DNA of 64,000 nucleotides from Hybos culiciformis (taxonomy: Eukaryota > Arthropoda > Insecta > Diptera > Hybotidae): positions 40,301,525 to 40,365,524 of the forward strand of contig OZ023273.1 of the NCBI GenBank assembly GCA_964007475.1. The letters are read 5' to 3'. Shown one piece after another: positions 26,096-35,315 of the stretch. Made by a program: the position numbers and the translations under genes. How positions within the stretch are numbered: the stretch's first letter is position 1; each line of letters starts with the position of its first letter. The notes below the pieces were generated by a model, which was not told the DNA's origin, made no database searches, and saw nothing but the letters and a program-made list of their open reading frames with translations.

Positions 26096-29000
26096 ACTTA
26101 TATTGTGTGCCATCATTAATTAATAAAAAATAAATATATATATATATAAATTACCTTTTATAAATATTAAAAAAAAAAAAAATTAAAAATATAAATATTA
26201 CTTATAATTAACGTAAAATAAAATGAAAAAAATAAAAAAAAAAACAAAAACAACTAAAATTCAAACACACATCCGGTATAATACAAGTAAAACATTTCTC
26301 AAAAAATTTCAAAATTCTGAAACTAGAAGAATCTTAAAAAAATCTTAAATTATAAAAAAAGAAAAAAAAAAACAAAAAACCAAAAATGATTACTTACTTA
26401 TACGGGCAAGAATTTGCAATTTAATAATACACTTAGATTTATTTAAATTTAAAAAAATGAATAATAAATACTAAAAAATATTTTTGAATAAAAAACTTAA
26501 TAAAAAACCGAAAAAAAAAAAAAAATGTCAAAATAGTAGAGAGAGGTTTTTTGTTTTTTTTTTTTTAAATTTTGTCTTTTGTTAATAAAGCTCATTGTTC
26601 AATTAAAGAAAATTATTAAAACTAAAAAAATTATTTGAAATAGTTATTTTTAACGAAAAATTTTATTTTTTTTTTTTTTATATATAATTTTTTCTCAAAA
26701 ATAATAAAAATATTTTTATGTACCTTGAAGATATACACACAAAAATAATTAAAAAAAAAAAAAAAAATAGCAGAAAAAAAAATCAAATAAAAATTATAAA
26801 TGTTAAATATTTTGTTTTTATTATTATGAATTTTTTTTTTTTTTACATTATTTACTTTATTTACAAGTGATAGAAGAAAGTTAATAAGTATTTGAAGTAT
26901 AAATTTTAAAATTATAAAATTAACAATTTTTTTTGTTCACGGTTGGTTTGTTTCTACTTAATATCAATTTTTTTTTTTTTTTTTTTTCAATTTGTTAACT
27001 AAAAAAGCTAATTAATAAAATTACTTAAAAAAAAAAAAAGAAATAAAAAATAAATAGAAAAAATATTTGTAGAATATCTTTAATAAAAGGTTTTTTTTTT
27101 TTTAAATATTAATTTAAATCAAAAATAATTTCGAATTGTCACATTGTTCAAGCTAATTCTGTTGGTCTGTCTGAGATTAGTTTTTTTATAAGTTACAGTC
27201 AATACATTTTTCCACATCTAGAAATTTGTATATTTGTGAGTTTCGGACGTATTAACTATTCTCAAAAGTATTCTATCTGTTTTTATCATAACACTAGAAA
27301 TGGCTTAAACAAGGCTAATAAAAAATCAGAAAAAAAAGTTTGTTTTCAAATTGAAATAAAGACAAAAATTTAAATTTCTATTTTGCTCAGTTTTTTTTTT
27401 TTGTAAAATTATATTTTGTCATCAAATAATCGAATACATACATAATAAGTTCACATGTATTTCAATAAATTTGCAATTATTATCAACGATAAACTACCTA
27501 AAGCTAACATTATGAAAGATTGAGGATTCTATTTTGAAAAAAAAAAAAATTTTTAATTAAAATTTGAACGATAATTTTCAAAAGAAAATTTATTTTATTT
27601 ATAACATGGATGTAAAATTACCAAACAAACTAAAAGATTGTAAAATTCAAATTGATGAAAATTAAACTCAAAATAGCATTAGTAAGTTTTAATTTGATGT
27701 GGGTATAATTTTTTACTCTAAGCTTTTACTACACTGGAATTAAATTTATGAGACGAAATCATCTGATGATTATAAAAATCAAGTATCAGTTTCATAAAAA
27801 TTCTTGTACCTTTATTTTGTAGTTTTAAATAATTGAAAAATAGTCATCTAATAATTTTAAATCAAATACTTATTTACTTTTTTTTGTCAATTATGAATTA
27901 AATTCTTTTAGTTTAAATTAATTTTATATTTTTTAGATTAAAATAAAAAAAATTATTCTATTTTATTATTAACAAAGCAATGTTTTTTTTTTTTTAATTC
28001 CAGAAGTTGTATTCTGATTCTGAAATTTTTGCTTTTAATTTTAAGTCTAGTATTTTGTTTTAATTAAATGGTTTCAAAGGGACAGACGACGTTCCTATTA
28101 CACGAAAAGTTTTTGAAGAATTGTCTAGCGCTAATTTTTATTTTTTTTTTAATACAACAATGAAAAAAAGATTTAATTTTACTTTTTGGAGCAATTTTAA
28201 ATCAGAAAATGTATAAATTACTAAAACGCGCAGACACTTTTAACATCGATCCCCAATCACTGGGATTTAAATCTTTTTAGTGAGTTATTTATTTAGTTCT
28301 TTTATCGATATATATATATTGTTTAAAATGCCAATTATTATATAATCTGTTTCAGAAACTAAATTATTCACAAATTTATAAAAATAAATTTTTTTTTTTT
28401 CAAAAATAAATATAATTTGCAACAATGGGTTGTGCATCTAAGAACTTTCTGTAACTCTATCTTATTTTGGTTTATATTTGTAGTCAAATTCAATTCTATT
28501 TCTAGAGCTAATTATTTTTTCAAATTATAATACAACTGAGATTTCCTTTTACTAGTCACTCACTATAATTTGATATGATTTTTCTTCTTTTTTTTCTTAC
28601 TGAATGAAACAGATTGTTGAAAGGATCTTAAAGAATTAATTATTTTTAAATTTTTTTTTCTTCGAGAATAATGAAAACAATATTTTCTTTTCCTTCCTAT
28701 AAAATAATATTGCTTTGGAGTTTTGAATTCCTTGAAATATTTTTAAAAATTTGAGTATTTTGAATTAAAAAATTGTTATTTTTCTAGGTTTTTTTTTTTA
28801 TTAATAAACACAATATAAGTTTATTTAATTCCTTATTTTTTTTTCCATTAAGAATTAGTAGTTTTATTTTATAGTTTAGCTAATTTTGTTTTTAGATTCA
28901 AATAAATTTTTAATTATAAAATCAAGTTGTGAATAATTTTATTTTGTTAAATTATTTTTCAAGAAAAAAATGATTTCGAAATTAAAAAAAAATACACACT

Positions 29001-30478
29001 AGTAAACATTACAAAAAAATATGTAACCACAAAAAACATACAACTATTAAGTGAAAAACTAAAAAAAAAAAATAATAATTTTTATTGAATCAAAGCATAT
29101 TAAACAAAAAATATATATAGATATATAAAAATATATTAAATACAAATAAAGAATATTCTCCTCAAAATGATGTATTTTAATTCTTTAGGGGTTTATCGTT
29201 GATAATAATTTGAATTAGAAATTGGTGAAAATTGATAGCAATAAATGTCATAAAAATTAATTATGCAAATTTTTCAAATTATTTTCTCTTTTTGGTATCA
29301 TAATTGTAATTTAGGTTTTTATTATTCTAGAAACAAAATTAATTATTTCAAAAATTATGTAAATTAATACGGTAATTATTTTTTTTAATGTTCAAATAAA
29401 TAATGCAATTTATATTATTTTTTAATATCATAAATGACTTATAATTGATTTTTTTTTTTTTAAATTGGGAATTATTATTATAAATAAATTAAATTAAATA
29501 ATTTATTTCATTTAATGTTTTAGTAATTATTTTTAAGTGATTAATGATTTTAATAATATCCTCTCTAAGAATAATTGCAAGTTTTCAGTTATGCATAACA
29601 AAGTAAACGTTACACGAATAACGCAAAGTGTTTTCTTCTTTGCTAATACAAATAATTGTTAAAACGTAAGCTACAAGAGTGACTAATATAGTTACATATA
29701 TGTAATATTAAAATTTTCATCTTTTACTAAAATTTTATGATATGTATTTTTTTTTTTCTTCAATTATGTGTGTTTATTATAAAATAAAGAAACCTGAAGA
29801 ATGTGTATGATAAAAAGAGAAAACCTTTTCGTGTTAAAGTACTAATTTTGGAATTATAAACTTTAATAATTTGCAAATTTAATATTAATTTTTTGGTTAT
29901 TTCTAAATCATTTATTTATCAATGGTTTTATTATTAAACTTAGGGTTTATTTTATTAAACTTATATATACAATTATTATAACAAAATAATTGAAAAATAA
30001 TATGAATTGACTTGTAGTTATTAATATTATTATAATTATAAACAATTTTTTGTCCTAGACTTAAGTAGGCTTTAATTGACGATTTTTTTTTTGTTTTTCT
30101 CCTTTCTTTCTGGCATATATGTGAGTTTTAAAAAAAAAAAATATATTCAAAAAAAGAAGAAAAAAATAATGAAAATAAATCATCACTAAATAAAAACGGT
30201 CTATTGAAAATAATAAAAAAAAAAATTGATGTTCTCAATTAATTTTTCAGTTTCCTGCTACTGCAAGTATGTCCACAGTATTATGTATAAAATAGTAAAT
30301 ATATGTGACCTTGTCTCCACTTCAGATTTAAAGTAGTGTTAAACTTGTTTAAAACTACAAGCGTATACACTACAAATTCTATGTTTACTTTGACATGACG
30401 AAAAAAAAAAAATTATTTGTAAACTTTTAATATTGAAGTAAACAAAATAATATTTTAATAACAAAACATTTAATTTAA
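26096..30478. other. 3' UTR and AT-rich intergenic DNA
   Basis: Possible AATAAA poly(A) signals follow within 30 bases of the zinc-finger gene's stop codon (about 26121-26135) and recur downstream, so the 3' end cannot be placed. No further gene was recognised up to the MITE at 30479. A TGTCTCCACTTCAG string near 30313 resembles the TIR of that MITE and may be a decayed relative. Confidence 0.45.
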
Positions 30479-30932
30479 AGTGCTGTCTCCACTTCAGTGT
30501 GAAACGTGTTTTACACAGGAAAGTAGTTTCGTTCTTCGTTTAAAGTAGTTTTGTCCATATAAAAATTTGAAGTTGTTTGTAATAAGTTTTGCCCAAAACT
30601 AGTAAAATTTAGGGGTGCCAGCCATACAAATTCACAATTTTTTAAGAAATTTTCACTCAATATGGCACACTTTTTGTTGGATGGATCAAAAATTGGAAAA
30701 AAAATACAAAAATTCAACCGGTTGTCAAAAATATGTAAATAAAAATATTTGTAAGCAAAATATAATTTATTATTTGAAAGCAAAATATAATTAGAATACA
30801 TATTTGAAAAATTTTAAATATTTTATGAGTAATAATTTTTTGTGACTATTCATTTTTATTTTTATTTTTATTTTTTTTATTTAACTACTTTCCTGTGTAA
30901 AACACGTTTCACACTGAAGTGAAGACAGCACT
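30479..30932. mobile_element. MITE with about 50-bp TIRs, TSD TAA
   Basis: The terminus AGTGCTGTCTCCACTTCAGT continues through GAAACGTGTTTTACACAGG to GAAAGTAGTT. The same about 50 bases occur inverted at 30885-30932 with a single C/T difference. The element is flanked by TAA (30476-30478 and 30933-30935). Length 454 bp. TAA fits the TWA target duplication of PIF/Harbinger elements. A 96-codon minus-strand frame inside (30511-30801) shows no transposase motif and is probably chance. Confidence 0.85.
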
Positions 30933-30966
30933 TAAGTTATTTTATGAACAAAAATAGTATTATGAG

Positions 30967-32324
30967 TAGACTGCGGATTTATATGCAATTTTTTGTTTTA
31001 AGGTTAAAAAAGGAATATACTTTCAATATCGTCTTCTAATAAATTGTAAAAGAGATGTTCGTTAACATATCGAAATATGCATTTTTTATGCAAAATTTAT
31101 GCAAGTGCATATGCAGTAAATATGCATAAAATATGCAAACATATGCAAAATGTGCAGAAAATTTTTTTAGAAAAAAAAAGAAACAATTATTGAAAAATAC
31201 TTATTATTTCACACTTAAATTAGTTATTCAATTTCTAAAAATATTCAAATCGGAATAAATTATAAAACAATTCAGAATAAATTATAAAACAATTCCTTTA
31301 AAATAATGCCGTTTCCAAAACGTTTGTTTCATGAAATGTATAAACTGAAGATATTAAAACAAATAAGATCGATTCAAAAATATTAAAAAAACTATTTTGT
31401 AAAAAGGGTTTTTGAAAATTTCCCTTAACCTCCTATGTTGTTCTAGGTGCTATCCACCCACTTATAAATCATTAAAATGTTAAAGTTGAAAAGGTATAAT
31501 ATTAAATCTAATCTCTTAAATCTATGCTTGTAAAAATTATATGTCAAAAGGAACAATATCAATTAATTTATTTGATTGTAAATTTTTTGGTTGATTTTTG
31601 GTATAACTGACCAAATACCAAATAATTCAATTTCACGACAAAAGAACTACAAATTTTTCTAAGTACATTTAACATTTTCACAAAACTATTTCACAAATTA
31701 ACCAAAAACATCGCCAGAACACATCAAAAATTGTTACCTTTTCGACGAAATATTGACGACTACAACTACAACTAAATTTCAAAACCAGACTTCAAAATTT
31801 AAAAAACCAAATCAGTCCATATTTGTTTTAGTAAATGTTTTTCAGCGAATCACTTTTTATCGTCTATTTTGCGCATTATTTTTGATAGTTTATTTTGGAA
31901 TTCGGTAGGAAGTACTATGTCGTACTCTATTTTAATATTTGAACTGTTATTTTTGAAAGTGGCATAAGTCCATTTTTTCATGTATCATTTTTTTATGTAA
32001 ATATGGAGAGAAGGTGGCTATATCTTACTAAAATTACCATTAACTCATTTTTTTTAAAAAGTGGACTTATACCACTTTCAAAAAAAAAAACAGCTCATTT
32101 ATTACTACTAATGAAACAATAGTACTTAATTTCTTAACTTAATAAGATAGAAAACAAGATATGTTAAATATACGCAGATATGCAAAATATGCTGTATATG
32201 CGAATATGCAGATATAAATACGTTTCAAATAATTTGTTTTTACACAAAACGTACTTAGCTGTTAATCTTTTTCTTCTAGGTTACTCCTGTACGAATATGC
32301 AATTGCATATAAATCCGCAGTCTA
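30967..32324. mobile_element. Non-autonomous hAT-type element, TSD ATTATGAG
   Basis: A 1358-bp element. The left end TAGACTGCGGATTTATATGC is repeated inverted at the right end (GCATATAAATCCGCAGTCTA, to 32324). It is bounded by a perfect 8-bp duplication, ATTATGAG, at 30959-30966 and 32325-32332. An 8-bp target duplication and clustered subterminal motifs (many TATGCA repeats at about 31075-31150 and 32160-32215) are characteristic of hAT elements. No transposase frame is present, so it would have depended on a relative elsewhere. The perfect duplication suggests a fairly recent insertion. A second inverted-repeat element is nested at 31943-32094. Confidence 0.9.
31943..32094. repeat. Nested foldback inside the hAT-type element
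   Basis: Arms containing TTGAAAGTGGCATAAGTCCA (about 31953-31972) and its near-perfect reverse complement (about 32062-32081) enclose about 90 bp. The arms extend outward over poly-T/poly-A to GCTG/CAGC. The structure lies wholly within the 30967-32324 element. It is either an independent MITE insertion or part of that family's interior; no target duplication was identified. Confidence 0.7.
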
Positions 32325-32332
32325 ATTATGAG

Positions 32333-32730
32333 ATACACACATCGAAAAATGGTTTAATTATAGTTTCGAAACAAATCTGCAACTCAAATAAATAAATTTA
32401 CCTATGATTAGAGATAAAAAAAGTGTAACATTATGGTGAGTTCACCTTCATTATCATTTTTTACACATCAACAAACTATTTGGTAAATGGGTTAGGGAAA
32501 ATACATGTTAAAAATAAAATATAAGCATTCAACGACATGGTTGATAATGTTTCACATCTTGGTGGTAGTAATAAAATAAGTAATTCATTCAAAAAAAAAT
32601 TTATGATCTCTGCTAGTAACCACAAACAATTTGGTTTATCGTTTTGCACAGTGAATAAATAAGTAAAATATATATACCATATGTAATACACAGTTAACGA
32701 TAAAAATTTTCTCAAAAATGTGGGTTTTTA
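32333..32730. other. Spacer between two transposable elements
   Basis: No feature seen. A minus-strand 79-codon frame (32476-32715) shows no recognisable motif and has no splice context. Confidence 0.5.
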
Positions 32731-33036
32731 CATAAAGGAAGTATAAATAGAGAAACTAGTCCTATACAAAAAATGCTAATACAAATAGTGAAACAAAAAA
32801 TCCATATCACAACCCCATGTATTTTTTAGACTTCCATCCACTCTCACAAAAGTTTTTAAAACTAAAAATTGTATAGAACTGTTGTTATTTTGAAAGTTTT
32901 AAAATTTTTTGTGAGTGGAATTCTCAAAAAATACAAAAAAAAAAGCTCATGGGGTTGTGATATGGATTTTTTGTTTCACTATTTGTATTTGAATTTTTTG
33001 TATTTGACTAGTTTCTCTATTTATACTTCTTTTATG
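32731..33036. mobile_element. Foldback element, copy 1 of a two-copy family
   Basis: A 306-bp inverted-repeat element. The outer arms pair GAAGTATAAATAGAGAAACT (left) with its reverse complement ending near 33030. The inner arms share GTGAAACAAAAAATCCATAT and CACAACCCCATG. The centre carries GTGAGTGGAATTCTCAAAAA. The same inner arms and centre recur in diverged form at 36869-37060, so this is a dispersed family. No target duplication could be assigned. Confidence 0.8.
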
Positions 33037-33560
33037 GTTTTTATCAAAAAATAATTAAAAAATGGTAGATAAACAACTTAAACATTTTTTTTTCAAAGAT
33101 TTGTTTTCAAGCGGTTAAGTTTACTATTTAAATAATTTTTTTCCTTAATATTAATTATTTAGTCTAGAATATTTTTTATTTATTACTTCTTTCATTGTCC
33201 ATCGCATTGACTTCCAAATTACAAAATAAATTAGAAAGTTTAAATTCCAGCCAGATTAAGTTTGCAAAACTTGTTTGAAGTAACTCAGTGTTTCACTTTT
33301 CACTTATTTCATTGGAAGTTTCCGAAATTCATATTGTATAAAAACCCAATTATTTACAAATAAACTTTCCTTTTTAAAAATATCGAATTGGATTTTAAAT
33401 GTTGTACACTTTTAATAAGACATATTTAATTAATTTTTTCTTAGGTGTACCCGTTACATATATGACAATATTTTATTTTATTTTATTTTTATAACGTTAA
33501 AAAAAAGAAAAAGTAAAAATAAAATTTAGTCTGAAACGATTTTATAAAATTAAAACTTGT

Positions 33561-33566
33561 TTTATT
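33561..33566 (-). promoter_or_regulatory. Poly(A) signal AATAAA, minus strand
   Basis: TTTATT on the + strand is AATAAA on the minus strand, 33 nt downstream of the stop codon of the minus-strand terminal exon at 33600. The spacing suits a 3' processing signal and supports that exon being genuine. Confidence 0.55.
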
Positions 33567-33599
33567 TGGTCATAATCATAATATATAATTAAATAATAT

Positions 33600-33758
33600 T
33601 TATAAGTTAATTTCTTTACTTAATTTATATTTATCGGCACAGAACTTGAAATCTTTTTTCGAAGGTTCTATACTTGCGTCGTAAGACCATTGGTAACTCA
33701 GAACATCCTCGTAGTCGTCGTGACAAGCAAGCGAAGGACGTTCAGACTCCTGGGGAAC
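33600..33758 (-). CDS. 3'-terminal coding exon of an unidentified minus-strand gene
   Basis: On the minus strand an intron acceptor (TTTTGTTTAG, + coordinates 33759-33768) is followed by 52 codons in phase 0 and a TAA stop at 33602-33600. The peptide starts VPQESERPSLACHDDYEDVL, includes SYQWSYDASIEP and ends in KDFKFCADKYKLSKEINL. Codon use is balanced, GC is clearly above that of the flanks, and an AATAAA lies 33 nt downstream. I do not recognise the family. Upstream exons should lie at higher coordinates; the TIR element at 33935-34733 would sit in the adjacent intron. No further exon was convincingly found. Its first exon might lie in the GC-richer island near 35100-35216, sharing a divergent promoter with the CCDC32-like gene, but that is conjecture. 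Confidence 0.7.
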   Translation of the reverse strand, partial: VPQESERPSLACHDDYEDVLSYQWSYDASIEPSKKDFKFCADKYKLSKEINL

Positions 33759-33934
33759 CTAAACAAAATATGTTAAAAAAAAAAAAAAAATAATAAACAA
33801 CAAAATTAACCCTGTTTAAAAAAATTCATAGTGTGAACAAAAATTTCCAATTGACGGATAACCTGTTTTAATTTATGAATAAAATTTCTAGTTGGAAAGC
33901 ATATAAAGCTCAATTAAGTAGAAAATTGTGAAGG

Positions 33935-34733
33935 GTATATACCAAATACCTTATAATGTAAATACTGGTGGTTGCTTATGTTTTTTAAATAATTTGATTC
34001 AGTGCAAAATATACGCTTTGTAGTGTGTGTTTTTGTCAAAATGTAAGGGGTTGGAAAAATAGTTTATTTTATTTTTGTTATTTTATATTCATTTTTTTTT
34101 CATAATGAAGAAATAATTTCTATAATTTAAGTTAATTGTTATGCAGAAAGTTTTATTTAAAAGTTTTGAGGAATCATTCAACATCACCTTTTTGAATTTC
34201 CTAAAATTTTGTGTTTAAAAACAAAAAAAAAAGTAACTTTTGAAAAGGTTTATTTATTAAAAAAAATTCATTATCACCTACGTACAAGGTTTGACCTTAA
34301 TAAAAATAATTGTTACTTCTTTGCACTACAGTTTTTCTTATCACAAATTAATTCAGTTATATTGTATTAAGTTAAGATTGAAGACCAATATTGCTGTCTT
34401 TTATATAAAACGACCGACAATCCTTAACAATACATCAAGATGGCATTTTAATATTAATTTTTTTAATAATCATTTTTTTAATAATGATTTTTCAAAATTT
34501 CAATTCATTTTTTTATTTTATTTTCACAAACTTAAAAACTTTAAACACTACCGAAAATTACTTAAATTTCAAAGCCAACTTCATTTAGAATTTTTGCAGT
34601 CATGGTAAACTACATAAAAAATACACATAATACATAAAAAAGAAAAACATCTGATTTTCCTATGCACTGAAATTTTATAAACCAACACATAAGCAAGCAC
34701 CAGTATTTACATTATAAGGTATTTGGTATATAC
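33935..34733. mobile_element. TIR element of about 800 bp, no intact transposase
   Basis: The left end GTATATACCAAATACCTTAT, continuing through AATGTAAATACTGGTG, is repeated inverted at 34687-34733 with very few differences over about 46 bp. Beyond that the arms diverge, with CAGTGCA still shared. The TATA at each outer edge would allow a TA target duplication, as in Tc1/mariner elements, but this cannot be separated from the TIR itself. A 105-codon plus-strand frame inside (34291-34608) shows no DDE/D motif and is not credible as a gene. Confidence 0.75.
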
Positions 34734-34783
34734 AGCAATATAAATTTTTAGGCAATATTTTTCAAATTGATAACTACGTCTAA

Positions 34784-34934
34784 AGGTGAAAACACAATTG
34801 GGGCGACGGCGACGGCGACAGCGATTTTTCATATAAAAAAATCGCCTCAATTGTTTCATTCTCATACAAATATATGGTTTTTGACAGTCGCTATCGCTGT
34901 CGCCGTCGTTGTCGCCCCAATTGTGTTTTCACCT
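34784..34934. mobile_element. MITE of 151 bp with GC-rich TIRs, TSD TAA
   Basis: The termini AGGTGAAAACACAATTGGGG, followed by CGACGGCGACGGCGACAGCGA, are repeated inverted at the right end with a few substitutions. Flanks are TAA at 34781-34783 and 34935-34937. The CGACGG-type repeats make it by far the most GC-rich short segment of the area. The 3-bp TWA duplication points to PIF/Harbinger-like mobilisation. Confidence 0.88.
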
Positions 34935-35099
34935 TAACTACACCTATTGGACTTTATTTAAACAATTCTAAATAAATGCAATTTTTTATAACTTTCTGAA
35001 CTGCTCTGAGGTGTTTCGAAAAGCTTGATTAACGGTTTCATATACTATTTAATTAATTTGATTGCTTGCTTTTTTCATAAAAAAAAAAATTATACCACA

Positions 35100-35216
35100 A
35101 ATTTGTTTTCGCGACTAACACCAGGGGAAGGAGCCGGTTATCATTTTCATCATGAAATTTTTAGGGTGATTGAGCAAATGCTATTCTTTGGCAATACTGC
35201 CACAATGCATGGTTAG
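35100..35216. other. GC-richer island upstream of the CCDC32-like gene
   Basis: This 117-bp island stands out from its AT-rich flanks. On the plus strand it is open (ending RLTPGEGAGYHF...NTATMHG then a stop), and two minus-strand frames are also open over parts of it, so coding direction cannot be judged. GGCAATACTGCC forms a tight 4-bp-stem hairpin near the end. It ends 100 bp before the ATG of the CCDC32-like gene and could be its promoter/5' UTR, a decayed exon, or a transposon scrap. Confidence 0.3.
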
Positions 35217-35315
35217 CGGCTTTCATTTTTATTTATTTTCTAGAAATTATGGTGGATGGCAATAAGGAATATTAAAAAAATTGTTTTCAATTTCGGATTT
35301 TATAAATAAAATAAA

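Noticed and set aside
30511..30801. 96-codon minus-strand frame inside the 30479-30932 MITE
   Set aside because: The element is too short for a transposase, and no motif is present; it is a low-complexity chance frame.
34291..34608. 105-codon frame inside the TIR element at 33935-34733, considered as a transposase
   Set aside because: The peptide is Phe/Asn/His-rich with no DDE/DDD motif or DNA-binding domain.
35100..35216. Possible U4- or U1-like snRNA (GTGGCAGTAT on the minus strand, Sm-site-like AATTTTTAG on the plus strand)
   Set aside because: Only isolated words match; the order of loops and conserved 5' ends of known snRNAs are absent.
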